Origin: Spisula solida
Taxonomy: Eukaryota > Mollusca > Bivalvia > Venerida > Mactridae
NCBI GenBank assembly: GCA_947247005.1
Contig: OX365949.1
Span: forward strand, 7,140,001-7,204,000
DNA length: 64,000 nt
Direction: 5' to 3'
How positions within the stretch are numbered: position 1 is the stretch's first letter; every line of letters begins with the position of its first letter. Below the pieces are notes generated by a model. That model had not been told where the DNA came from and made no database searches. It was given only the letters and a program-made list of their open reading frames with translations. This document shows, piece by piece, positions 13,590 through 24,173 of the stretch. A program made the position numbers and the translations under genes.

Positions 13590-13935
13590 CTCCGCCCACC
13601 GCTCAATCGTCGATGTCGGCTTCCTATTACAATATAACTTGTTTTCTTTAAAAAACGTAGATTATTTTTCCACTTAATCGTACGCGTAGGTTCCTTTCCC
13701 ACTGAATCGTAAACTATTTCCCCACTCTATCGTGGATTAACCGTAGATTCTTTTCCCATTAAATTATATTTTCCTTTTCCACTAAATCGTAGTTGAATTT
13801 CCCGCTGAATCGTACATTATTGTCCTTCTAAATCGTACGTGTAGATTCCTCTTCTACTAAATCGTAGAATATTTCCCACTAAACTGTAGATGATTTTCCC
13901 GCTAAACTGTCCTATTAAATCGTAGATTCCTTCCC
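13590..13935. repeat. ~23-bp degenerate minisatellite overlapping a gene's 3' end
   Basis: Roughly 14 diverged copies of a unit close to 'actaaatcgtagattcttttccc', with variants such as 'gctgaatcgtacatta' and 'ctctatcgtgga'. Some units are longer. The array runs without a break into the stop codon and last residues of the RING-finger gene on the reverse strand. It is a different unit from the 19-bp array on the other side of that gene, although both contain a CGTA core. Confidence 0.8.
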
Positions 13936-14751
13936 TTTAAATGTTTGACTTCTCTGAAGTCTGGTGCGGTTGGATGCATTTTGATCACCAAACCTGGACG
14001 AGGACCGAAACAGTTCGGCCAGTTCCTTATTTTCCAGTTTCAGTTTTTCTACATCCTTCCGCCTTTCAAACTCCATATTCAGCAAGACCTTCACACTCTG
14101 ATCCAGTTTGGAGTTTTCCGATTGCAGTGCGTCTATCTGACTCTGCAACAAAGACTCTTTCTGTATCATATGGTTCCTCTGCATGTCAAGACGCAGCTGC
14201 ATCTCGTGCTTCTGTTCTTCGTATTTACAAGCAAACTCTGATCTCAGAACTTCTATACTGGTCTTCAACTCCTGGATACAATTATGATCAGCGTCTGATG
14301 ATGTCAGCAACAACAAGCCACAACCATTAGAGCATTCTTTTCTACCAAATTCACAAACTGTCTCATGCACGGTGATGGCTTGTCGTGAAGCAAAGTAGGT
14401 ACATCGCTCGTTTGGACATTTCAGTCTCTCGTGGTGACAGCTACTCTCGTGAGATTCTAAAAACTCTAGTTCAATAATCATCTCACAGCCATATGCCATG
14501 TTCCGACATTTTATTTGAAGTTTGTTTAGATCGTTTTTCATGTACCTGAACAAAGGCCTTAGGGAGCTGTAGGTAAGTGGACGACGGTCCTCTGGGCACG
14601 TTGTCTCGTGCACTAACCATGCTTCTATGCACGTGCGACAGTAGGCGTGTTCACACGGGGCTTGGACCGGATCTTCTAGAACATCACGACAGATACAACA
14701 AGTTAACGCGTCATTGAGTGGTGACACAAACCTGTCTGTGTCGTAACCCAT
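13915..14751 (-). CDS. RING/TRAF-type zinc finger E3 ubiquitin ligase, NRDP1-like
   Basis: Predicted 278-residue protein, counted from the ATG at 14751. It opens with MGYD..RF as NRDP1/RNF41 proteins do. A RING follows with C18, C21, C33, H35, C38, C41, C52 and an Asp (D55) as eighth ligand, the C3HC3D pattern seen in NRDP1. Three TRAF/SIAH-type fingers come next: C82-x6-C89-x11-H101-x3-C105, C112-x4-C117-x11-H129-x3-C133, and C140-x3-C144-x11-H156-x1-C158. A heptad-rich coiled coil spans about 160-255. The NRDP1 substrate-binding C-terminal domain is absent. By family, it would be a cytosolic E3 ligase that multimerises through the coiled coil. The frame stays open upstream, but 'ttgtttcag' ending at 14771 is a good acceptor, so the exon probably starts at 14770 after a 5' exon not located. 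The last residues and stop lie in minisatellite sequence. Confidence 0.85.
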   Translation of the reverse strand: MGYDTDRFVSPLNDALTCCICRDVLEDPVQAPCEHAYCRTCIEAWLVHETTCPEDRRPLTYSSLRPLFRYMKNDLNKLQIKCRNMAYGCEMIIELEFLESHESSCHHERLKCPNERCTYFASRQAITVHETVCEFGRKECSNGCGLLLLTSSDADHNCIQELKTSIEVLRSEFACKYEEQKHEMQLRLDMQRNHMIQKESLLQSQIDALQSENSKLDQSVKVLLNMEFERRKDVEKLKLENKELAELFRSSSRFGDQNASNRTRLQRSQTFKGKESTI

Positions 14752-14770
14752 TGTTGTCAACCCAGTGTTC

Positions 14771-14780
14771 ACTGAAACAA
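14771..14780 (-). other. Probable splice acceptor of the RING gene
   Basis: On the reverse strand 'attgtttcag' immediately precedes base 14770, 19 bases upstream of the predicted ATG. It fits the pyrimidine-AG acceptor consensus and would make the upstream exon a 5' leader. Confidence 0.5.
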
Positions 14781-14863
14781 TATGGTCGATATTAAAATGA
14801 AATAAGAACACATTTTATTTTGTTACGTCGTTCTGAAAAAATGTTTCGTTTACATCGAAACCT

Positions 14864-15418
14864 GCCGGATCCACCGTAATCTTAACGATCCACCGTAATC
14901 TGACCGATCCACCATACTCTGACCGATCCACCGTAATATGACAGATTAACCGTAAGCTGACCGATCCACCGTAATATGACCGATTAACCGTAATTTTACG
15001 GATCAAACGTACTTTTACCGATCCACCGTAATTCTACCGATCCACCGTAATCTGACCGATCTACCGTAATTTTACCGATCTACCGTAATTTTACCGATCC
15101 GCCATAATTTTACCGATCCACTGTAATCTGACCGATCTACTGTAATTTTACCGATCCACCGTAATTTTACCGATATACTGTAATCTGACCGATCTACCGT
15201 AATTTTATCGATCCACCGTAATTTTACCGATCCACTGTAATCTGACCGATCTACCGTAATTTTACCGATCCACCGTAATTTTACCGATCCACTGTAATCT
15301 GACCGATCTACTGTAATTTGACCGATCCACCGTAATTTTACCGATCAGCTATAATCTGACCGATCCACCGTAATTTTACCGATCCACCGTAATATTACCG
15401 ATCCAGTGTAATCTGACC
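14864..15418. repeat. 19-bp minisatellite, ~29 copies, with higher-order period
   Basis: The unit 'accgatccaccgtaatttt' repeats with an exact 19-bp period over about 550 bp. In the central part three variants alternate in order (ending 'ctgtaatctg', then 'ctaccgtaatttt', then 'ccaccgtaatttt'), giving a 57-bp higher-order unit repeated several times. This indicates expansion of a three-unit block. It lies directly upstream of the RING-finger exon on the reverse strand, so it would fall in its intron or 5' region. Reading frames in it are by-products of the repeat. Confidence 0.9.
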
Positions 15419-18407
15419 TATATTTTATGAATAGATTACTAGTATCATACTATACTGACAGGGTTATGTGACAAGCATTATCTATTTCTTCAACAGTTTC
15501 TGACTGGGCGATTGAAAGGCAATATACAACTTGGTTGTCAATATTTGAAAATACTTAATACAAGATTAATTTAATAATATTACAAACGTCGATGACTTAC
15601 AATGCCGGCAGTTTAAATAAATCTTTATAATATTAATATTCTTGTTCAATAACTATGTCAGGGTATGGTATAATAGTTATACCGTAATATCAAACCACTT
15701 ATTATATTATATTTGCATTTAGAATGATTATCAAAGATGATAATGTGGCTCTTTTGGGGGGGGGGGTTGTTAAATGTGGGAAAGTAGGTTATTTTCAAAT
15801 ATTGCCTACAAAACACTTTAATGGTGATCAAATGCTAATGACCACAGAGAGTATTGCAACTTTGAGCTTTTACTTCGATATCACATGTCATTTGGTTATG
15901 AATTTTCGTATTGACGTGCTTTACATCTATCATGACTTGCAATGATAACCTCATGTAACAGTGGTATCACTATTGATGATTATGATATTTCTAAAATTAA
16001 AATTATGTCACGTCATTACACACTTATGTAATTCAAGCAATAGCGCAAGATTTCTTAAAAGACATTGACTATCCAGTTATACCATTTATCCCATCGTGTT
16101 ATCAACGGAATTCTCAATCGTGAAAGCTCGGCCATTTCCGTTTTTCTCCGGTAAATATACTATTGCAATGAGGCCGAGATGACCAGAATGTGGAAGGTTA
16201 TGTATGCATTGACAAATATAAATACAAGTGTAAGAACATGTTTACTGCAGGCACGTGTAAAATACAATCTTAATTAGGTTTGCAAAAAAATCGAATGAGT
16301 TACTACGGTAACATAGACATGTAGCAGGCTGCCAAATTATATTCCTTTTGAAATGAAATTCAATGCAGGCTCTATTAGAAGTATTAAACTATAAACTTGC
16401 AGTTAAACAATTATAACAAATTCACATACATACCAAAAACTTGCAACCCAATACAAAGCGTATACCATTCACTACGACCAATCTGCAAAGAGATGAAATG
16501 ACAAAATGACAATAATTATATCCACGATGAATTGTTAAACTGGAGTGTGTATAAGTAAAGTTATTCTGATTTATATTTGCTCTCCAAATTGTCGCAGTCA
16601 CATTGTGTTTATATCGGGTACCTCTCGGATAATACATACATGTTTACCGATATGATACCGTATACAAAGATAACTTCACTTTTATTTGACCGAAATTTAA
16701 ATATTCCAGGCCTCTTCATATTTCAACCGCGCTGAAATAATTTAAAATACATGTATGTATATTTATCGAATGATCTAAGGTATAAGCTAGATATATGCTA
16801 GACACATTGCAATCTGGTCGTATATCATGTTCGTATCTTTATTGCATTGATCAAGTAATTTATGTATGCATTTCGTGGTTTTATTGGCATTCATATTTTA
16901 CTAGTATATGACGCTCAATTTTCTTTTTGATGAGTAAAGTCCCAGTACGTTTATCGGTTATAATAGACTAGTAGACTATCTAGTAGCATTATCCTTACAT
17001 TAACCGGTCGTAGAACCACCGTTGTGCACTAATCGAAAAACAAGACAGCTACCATTTGAACGACTGGCATATAGCAGTCTGTGGGTCGTATCTACAACTT
17101 CCCAGGCGGACTCTAGTCAGATACATTCCATCAAATGGATTATGCAACGTACGAAGATATCCACAAGTCATTTATGCACAAAGATTTAGCCGGATGCAAT
17201 ACCAAGATTATCAGATATATTTTCACTGATTTGCTCTTTATCATCTAACTACAATATTAAGACCAACTCAATCATTTTTCAAAGGTCCAACGAGTGGTCT
17301 AATTATTAGGGTTTTACTAATAGTACATTTGTATGTAAAATATGATCTGTAGTCTCCATATGAATGGACGAAATTTAGCGGGACTTTAGATCCAAAACAA
17401 AATCAACGCAGGACACGCATGTTATTACTACATTAGGGATACACAGACACATATGGGGCACTGATACATGCGGAATATTACTGTTAATATACCGGGCAGA
17501 TGTTTCAACCACGAACACACTAGAAACCTCGAGCATGCCATTCGGTCCCTGTAAAATGTTGTTGTAAGTTAGGTATACAGAAGATACATTGAACAGATAC
17601 ATAGCTCGAACTATTCTACTGATCCGATGTCATCGAAATTCCATAAAAAAAATTGTCCGCTCCTATTAATATGCCTCGAAGCCGGAGGTCGTTGGCCAAT
17701 GAGGTAGTGGTAAAACCGAATTGTAACGCAATACGACTGTCTCAATCGAACCCAAAAAATAAAAAAATTAATATAAAACACGTAGCTATGTGTTTTCCAC
17801 AGGCCGAGTTTATGTGAAGAAATTGATATTAAAGCAGAATAAAAATCAAGCAGTTCCATTATAACAATAAGTCATTTCAATGAAATGCTATTTTAAATCA
17901 TTTTATTGTATTCTATGTCATAATGTATTAATCTTGTATTGTATATATAATACATGGTATGTAATGATTTAATGTAAAACTCTAGAGAATGATCAATACC
18001 ACTTGCATTGTTAAATCATAATATAAATCACAATGCATTGTTCAATATCGAATAAATATTTGTCATTACAATAAAAACGCCCGATGTGTTTGATAGCTAC
18101 ATTGTATGTAAATAATGGCCTTTAAATTTTATTGCAAATACATTATTTGTGAATTTTTATTCGCGCACTTTTGGTATTTAATCAAATATAAGCACTGTAC
18201 TGCTAGAACATAGGTCTAGAGTGTGTACTTAAGATAGGTTAGAAATATCAATAACTAGGTCATTGAACGTTTTCTCTTATTCGTCTAAATTTAAAAATCA
18301 AAAGACAGAATTAATTAATTTAAATAGTAATATTTTAGTGTAACGCAGAGACAATCCAACCCCACAGAAACAGTGAGAGCGTCTAACAACCCGATACCGT
18401 TATAAAA
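15419..18407. other. Intergenic, nothing recognised
   Basis: AT-rich DNA with a 10-G run near 15757. The short open frames (15724-15945, 16422-16637, 17375-17859) have no motif or splice support. Upstream exons of the RING gene could lie here but were not identified. Confidence 0.45.
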
Positions 18408-19360
18408 CAAGAGGTCCCAAATGGCCATAGGTCGCTCACCTGTCCTAGTAGTTCATACAGACCACTCTATTGCATGTACAAGGTTTTCATATTGTCTTAT
18501 AAAGCGACCTTGTTATTTACATCACATAGACCCAATGGCATATTGAAGTTTAAGCCAAGTTTTGTCTATGATTTGACCTAATGACCTAGTGTTTGACCCC
18601 GGATGACCAAATACCGAACTTGACCTAGATTTTGTTGAGATGATCATTGTGACCAAGTTTCATAAAGATTAGGCCAAAATTGTGACCTCTAGAGATTACA
18701 CAAGGTTTTTCCATGATTTGACCTTGTGACCTAGTTTTTGACCCCAAATGATTCAATATTGAACTTGACCTACATTTTGTTGACATGATCATTGTGACCA
18801 AGTTTCATTAAGATTAGGCCAAACTTGTGACCTCTAGTGAATATGCAAGGTTTTTCTATAATTTGACATTGTGACCTATTTTTTGACCCCAGATGACCCA
18901 ATATCACACTTGACCTAGATTTTGTTAACATGATCATTGTGACCAAGTTTCATAAAGAGTAAGTAAAAATTGTGACCTCTAGTGACTACACAAGGTTTTT
19001 CTATGATTTGACCTTGTGACCTAGTTTTTGAACCCGGATGACCCAATATCGAACTTGACCTAGATTTTGTTAAGATGATCATTGTGACCTAGTTTCATAA
19101 AGATTATGTCAAAATTGTGACCTCTAGTGACTACACAAGTTTTTCTATGATTTGACCTTGTGACCTAGTGTTTGACCCTGGATAACCCAATATCGAACTT
19201 GACCTAGATTTTGTTGAGATGATCATTGTGACCAAGTTTCATAATGATTAGGCTAAAACGGTGACCTCTAGTGTCTACACAAGTAAATTGTGGACGGACG
19301 ACGGGCGGACGAAGAGTGATCACAAAAGCTCACTCTGTCACTTTGTGACTGGTGAGCTAA
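18408..19360 (+). mobile_element. Hairpin-capped 145-bp tandem-core element, block A
   Basis: Starts CAAGAGGTCCCAAATGGCC (degenerate hairpin), then 'ggtcgctcacctgtc'. About five ~145-bp monomers follow, recognisable by 'gacctctagtgactacacaa', 'gacctagattttgtt' and 'gatcattgtgaccaagtttc'. It closes with 'gacggacgacgggcggacga', 'agtgatcacaaaagctcac' and the hairpin 'ctgtcactttgtgactg' before 'gtgagc'. Both flanks read TAAAA, a possible target duplication. This combination of ACGG-type microsatellite, tandem core and short inverted ends matches the layout of bivalve pearl-type non-autonomous elements; the assignment is inference. Confidence 0.7.
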
Positions 19361-21397
19361 AAACAAACAGTGTTTACAAGTGTATCATTAGACGCAATAT
19401 GTTTGTGTCAAATTGTGTGAATCAATTATATATGAGCCGTACTCCAGGAAAACCGGGTTTATTGACAAAATTATGAAAAGCCTGATAATATAGCGTTAGA
19501 AAGATAAGACTTTTATGAACAGTTTCAGAAAATCTGAGCAAAATATAACATCTATTTACAAAGTAACAGGCCTTTAAATCTACCCACTCCTCACCAGTTT
19601 TTGAGTGACGTCGCAAACATCATTCCAATATTATTGGACGTTACGTTAACAAACATTTCAGATATCGGGTATTTGATAAGTTATATAATTATATCAAAAT
19701 TTAGAAATATGTTCTTATTTTAATGTAGCATATCAAAAACATGAGTATTTGCTAATAGAGAAAAAATATCTACTGTTTGTCACCACCAACCCCTGGTTTT
19801 GCTCAATTTAGGTACATTTCCGAAATGGATTGCCATAGCAACGACAGAAGTTATTTTAACATAATTAATGAGAAAAGTTAAAGCTAATATATGGTACTGT
19901 GTTATCCAATTATTAAAAATCAGGTCAAGACTTTTTCTCATTTTAGTACCTTTTCTTTACCTTATTTACATAACTATATAATGTCACTAAGTCCGGTTTT
20001 CCGTGACTCACTCGCCGCGTTATACCAACGACGAAATGAATAAAAAGATTCCAGTGTTTACATAGCTTGACGCTCAGCAGTAAATGTATGGAAACATACT
20101 TAAAAACTGGCTCCTATTGACCCATACCATCGTAGAAAAAGATACCATCAGGAATGAGGTATTGGAAATGATAAGCGTGTAGTTGTCAAACGTAATGTTT
20201 CGTGATCGAACAAAAATATATAAGTAAAATAATGAACGAAAACACACACGTACGATAAGTGAACAAAAACCCAAATCAACTTCTTTACCCCTGACGTGAT
20301 CTACATTTAATGTTATCAGATCGATTGATGTCGACAATAGCCGAGTTTAACGTGCACTTACCTTTCAAATATTCCTTCTAATAAAACACTTAAATCAAAG
20401 AATTTAAGAAAGTCAATTTCACTGACACATTATATGACATAGTGATTGATCAATGTTGATAGTGTGCCAAACGTTTGAGACAAAAACAATATAGAGCCGA
20501 CGCAAATATTCCATAAACAATGGAAATACCAGGTCAGACTGTTTGTCTATATAAGGGACCGGATCAATGTTTAAATACAAAGCAACGTACCAATGTACAT
20601 ATGCATTCTCCAATTTACGTACTTTTAACGGAGCAGGGTATGCTTAATTATGACTCGAAAATTTAGGGTTTTTATTCCGACACTCATTTAAAGAGACACG
20701 TGCATTCCATTATATGTCGTCGATATGCAAAACTTTAAACAAGAAATATATTTTTTAAAAAGATAAACAGCGTTAATATAGCAGATAAGCGTCACATGTT
20801 TTCAGTGAAGATGCGGACGTTATTTCATCTCGTTGAAATTGAAAAACACAAATCAAACTAGAATCTAGTGTTTATATATGTATATTGTTTGTCAGTAGAT
20901 CAAAAAAGAATATTAATATATGTTTGTGTAGTAGTCTAGAATCTACGGGTATCCGCCATTATAGCGATAGTGATTCCAAAATTAACTCAGATTTAATATT
21001 TAGCACACATTATCAATGTGGGGAAACCACGTGAGCAAAAGTGGTGCAGTGCACGATTTTCGACCCAAACAACGTCGACTCAGGTAGGTTTTTTCACTCT
21101 AACTTCTTAAATAAGCCATTGGTTTCATTCAGTTGTCGTTATCATTCGAAAAACAGAACAGTTACTGCCTATTTCGTTAGCATTTTTTCTGTACCTCGTT
21201 CAATTTAAACCTCTGTATATTGACAGAAAATGTGCATTCCCCAAAACGGAAAAGACAGATATATTGAGGAAGGATTGAAGCTTTTATTTGATGTTTTAGA
21301 ATTGTTCCAAACCACAAATGTTGATATTTTGAACTATTAATATGTCTAAAATGAACATAACTATATCAGTATATAGTCAAATAAATATATAAATTTT
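19361..21397. other. Intergenic, nothing recognised
   Basis: AT-rich DNA. Short frames at 19422-19616, 20074-20337 and 20419-20613 (-) have no coding support. Confidence 0.5.
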
Positions 21398-21560
21398 TTG
21401 GTCTCAATATTCCATAGTCTCGATGCTCCACAGGCCCGGATCCAGAAATTTTTGACTGGGGGCCCAAATAATGTTTTTGTTATTATGTTGGGGTGGGTGC
21501 GGGAGGGGTGTCCCCTCCCGGGAAAGATTTGTCCACTTTTCGAATTAAAATCATGCAATT
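21398..21560 (-). repeat. Dispersed repeat with GC-rich core, copy 1
   Basis: Contains 'tggtctcaatattccatagt' followed by 'ctcgatgctccacaggcccg' and 'gatccagaaattt', leading to a G-rich stretch. Nearly the same phrase recurs at 22365-22480 in the same orientation with a different intervening order. It is probably a fragment of an interspersed element. Confidence 0.55.
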
Positions 21561-22364
21561 TCCAGCACTTTAAGCTTTTAAAATCAGAAGTAAAGGTATT
21601 AAAATTGTACTGCTACATCGACATAAAATATGTCGAGTTGAACTAAATAAATTAAAAGTAGTTTCTTTCAATTCCCTAAAATTTACAAATCAGGCGTCAA
21701 ATTATTGAAATTCACTGTTCGCTACATAATCAGACAACACTCATTTTTTAAGCAATTATTTAAATATACATGTATGTTTATCCCATTGAAGATTTTATCA
21801 AGTAAGAACTTTAAATTTTATAATTAGAAGTTAAATTATTGAAATTAACTGCTACAATTTTATGCACTATAACGTCTTTAAATCATTAAAATTCAATGCT
21901 AGACACATGGAAATTTAGAAAAATGTGCCCCCCCCCCCCGAAATATTTTGAATTAAACTCGTTTTTCTTTTCTTTTTTTTAAATCTCACCTGAAATTATT
22001 AAAATTGAACTGTTCATTACAAAATGTCATTATCAGTAATAAATCTATCAACAAGAAAATTTCGATATGTCGGGTCACTATTTTTAAATCGATCAGTTCA
22101 CACGTTTTAGTAACATAGATCAATGAATCACCTAAATCATGATCTTTCAGACGCTATAAACTCATTTGGGAAAGCGTCTAATTGATTCAGATCGGGTGTA
22201 ATTAGGGCCTGGATAAACAACAGGGGGCACATTTTATTGCCTTCGCTTCCGCTATATATAATATACAGAGATTGTTATCACAAAATAACGACCCATAGCC
22301 TAATTGATTGGTAATATTTTAAGGATTTTAAAGTTTTTAGACTGTATAAAATGGTCACTCTGAG

Positions 22365-22485
22365 GCCAACTGGGGGGGGGGGGGCACGGGCCCCCTGCGC
22401 CCCCCCCCCCCCGGTGGACCCGGGCCTGCTCCAGAAATTTACTGGTCTCAATAATCCATGGTCTCGATGCTCCAACAGCCGTACA
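22365..22485 (-). repeat. Dispersed repeat with G/C homopolymers, copy 2
   Basis: A G-run at about 22372-22383 and a C-run at about 22401-22412 flank 'cacgggccccctgcg', followed by 'gggcctgctccagaaattt' and 'ctcaataatccatggtctcg', as in the 21.4-kb copy. Gly/Pro-rich reverse-strand frames here are a by-product of the homopolymers. The homopolymer lengths could be assembly-sensitive. Confidence 0.55.
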
Positions 22486-22814
22486 AATATAGTAGACCCA
22501 CGTTAATTGATACAACTTCATGGTAAACCTAAGTAGAGACTTGATAACATGTTTAATATCTATAGTATCTTAAGTCTCTGATCTATGTTAACATATTAAT
22601 TCAGAATATATAACGGGTATAACCGGTATTTCATTATGGCATATGAATAAAATTAAATAAGCAGAAGTTTAACTTTTTAAACTGTATAGGCCTACTGAGC
22701 TTTAATAAATAACTGTGGGGTTTTAATTGGAAGTGAATCAAACTCTGACCATATTTTTTCATCAAAAGCTGAGAAACTGCCCCACTGCATATACATGATG
22801 ATCAATGTGTTCTG

Positions 22815-22916
22815 CCCTTCACGTGGTATCACGTACCGGTGCAACCGGTTTAAAAAAGTACGGTTCGGCAAGAATATTATCCACTGCCTAAGATATCACA
22901 TGACATTTCGTTCAAA
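22815..22916 (+). promoter_or_regulatory. FITM2: FITM2 5' flank with E-box motifs
   Basis: Contains CACGTG at 22820-22825 and TCACATGAC (M-box/E-box type) at 22896-22904. The start codon sits in CAAAATGGCGGC, which equals the YY1 consensus core and differs by one base from the TISU element of short-leader mRNAs. No TATA box was recognised. In known systems these motifs bind bHLH-ZIP factors (USF, TFE/MITF) and YY1. Their activity here is inference. Confidence 0.4.
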
Positions 22917-23864
22917 ATGGCGGCTAAACAGGCGACGTCGAATAACAGTAGATCTTACTCCAAAAATATGTCTAATAAGAAATCTGGGAAGAAACCATTG
23001 CCAGAACCGACCCATGTTGGTCATTTCGTATCAATATTGATCATGACTATATGTAAAAAGGTTCTACATATAGATACTGAGGCGAAAATTGGGGTTTACC
23101 TCTGTGGTGTGCTGATGGGGTCGGTGTTTTCGGACATATTTGCCCTACCAAAATCTTATTTTTCGAATAAGAAAAATATACTGAACAGAATGTTCGTATC
23201 GTTCGGTTTTGGATGGACACTTGTTTTGCTTGGAGGATATATTTTTATGACTAGTTTCGTAATCTCATGTGGAAATTGGAAAACTGTGATTCGCAAACAC
23301 CTGATGCGACTTGGCATTGCAGCATTTTGGTGGTACTCCATGACTAGTCTATTCGGATACGTTGACACCATTGTGGGAGTTTGTTCTTTAACTGACCATA
23401 AGCGGAAATATGACTGTTTGAAGGCTGGTCGAGCTTGGCTAGGATTTGACATTTCGGGACATGTATTCTTGCTCATCCATAATTTATTAACTATATCGGA
23501 AGAAGTAAAAAGCTTTAAAGCATGGACAAACTTGAAAACCTTACTAAAAGAAGAGGACTTGCCAGCGAAAAAGAACCTAAGTGAGCGTGATGTTTCTCAA
23601 GCTAGGATTTCGTACAATAGTTTAACTCCTTACATTAAGGTTGTTATTCTACTCCTGACATTTTGGACAATCTTCTGTGAATTTATGTTAATTATATCGG
23701 TCGTGTACAGATTTCATACTTTGACACAAAAAGTTGCAGCAGCTTTCCTTGCTGTAGGTTGTTGGTTCATCTCGTACAGGATCGTCATGGAAACAAAAGC
23801 GCCATTCTTGCCTGATCAACCTGGACAAAGTCCTTTGAATTACATGAAGTGGAAACAGACATAG
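22917..23864 (+). CDS. FITM2: Fat storage-inducing transmembrane protein 2 (acyl-CoA diphosphatase)
   Basis: 315-residue intact single-exon frame. It is an ER membrane protein of the FIT family, which cleaves acyl-CoA and supports lipid-droplet formation and ER homeostasis. Family marks: the 'LP.SY.S.K.N.LN..FV' region (about residues 77-94), the signature FDISGHVFLL (177-186) with H182, and 'VYRFHTLTQKV' (263-273) with H267. H182 and H267 correspond to the two catalytic histidines of human FIT2 (H155, H214). Hydrophobic segments lie at about 56-76, 92-117, 131-150, 176-194, 238-263 and 271-290, giving the expected six. The basic N-terminal tail of ~35 residues and the 200-235 loop make it longer than the ~262-residue human protein. 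The start at 22917 has a strong context (A at -3, G at +4). Vertebrate FITM2 has an intron; none interrupts this frame. There is no operon-like context. Confidence 0.93.
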   Translation: MAAKQATSNNSRSYSKNMSNKKSGKKPLPEPTHVGHFVSILIMTICKKVLHIDTEAKIGVYLCGVLMGSVFSDIFALPKSYFSNKKNILNRMFVSFGFGWTLVLLGGYIFMTSFVISCGNWKTVIRKHLMRLGIAAFWWYSMTSLFGYVDTIVGVCSLTDHKRKYDCLKAGRAWLGFDISGHVFLLIHNLLTISEEVKSFKAWTNLKTLLKEEDLPAKKNLSERDVSQARISYNSLTPYIKVVILLLTFWTIFCEFMLIISVVYRFHTLTQKVAAAFLAVGCWFISYRIVMETKAPFLPDQPGQSPLNYMKWKQT

Positions 23865-23900
23865 TTACAGAAATATTATAGCATAATAGTCACAATCAAC

Positions 23901-24173
23901 AATAAATGTACTCAGAAAGACAGATTATAAGATAGAGCAAACTTATTGCCAACTATGTATTTTGATGCTTATTTCGAACAATTTATAGTTTTAGTGGGGT
24001 CAAGTTTTCCGGCACTTTTGTGCCTTGTTCTTTAGATAATGATTATTTAAGAAATAGTGAATATGTACCTGTGTTTTATCGTAGAATTAAGCACAATTAC
24101 GAGATTGGATGCATAATAATTAAATCATGAGTACGTAGCACAAGTGATTTAATGTACGAATCCGAATAATAAA
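23901..24173 (+). terminator. FITM2: Candidate polyadenylation signals for FITM2
   Basis: AATAAA hexamers occur at 23901-23906 and 24168-24173, the second followed by T-rich sequence. Either could end the transcript. AT-rich background makes chance hexamers likely. Confidence 0.3.
24118..24166. repeat. Short copy of the 58.3-kb hairpin core
   Basis: 'ttaaatcatgagtacgtagc' followed by 'acaagtgatttaatgtacga' and 'atccga' resembles the centre of the hairpin at 58304-58472 ('ttaaatcacttgtgctacgc', 'gtgatttaat', 'cgcatccga'). It suggests a small dispersed foldback family. Confidence 0.4.

Noticed and set aside
13941..14330. Two forward-strand frames of 98 and 129 residues
   Set aside because: They are antisense shadows of the RING/TRAF-finger gene and have no motifs.
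14864..15418. CRISPR-like direct repeats
   Set aside because: 19-bp units are contiguous without unique spacers and the genome is animal. It is a minisatellite.
22278..22521. Gly/Pro-rich reverse-strand frames
   Set aside because: Produced by G and C homopolymers inside a dispersed repeat.
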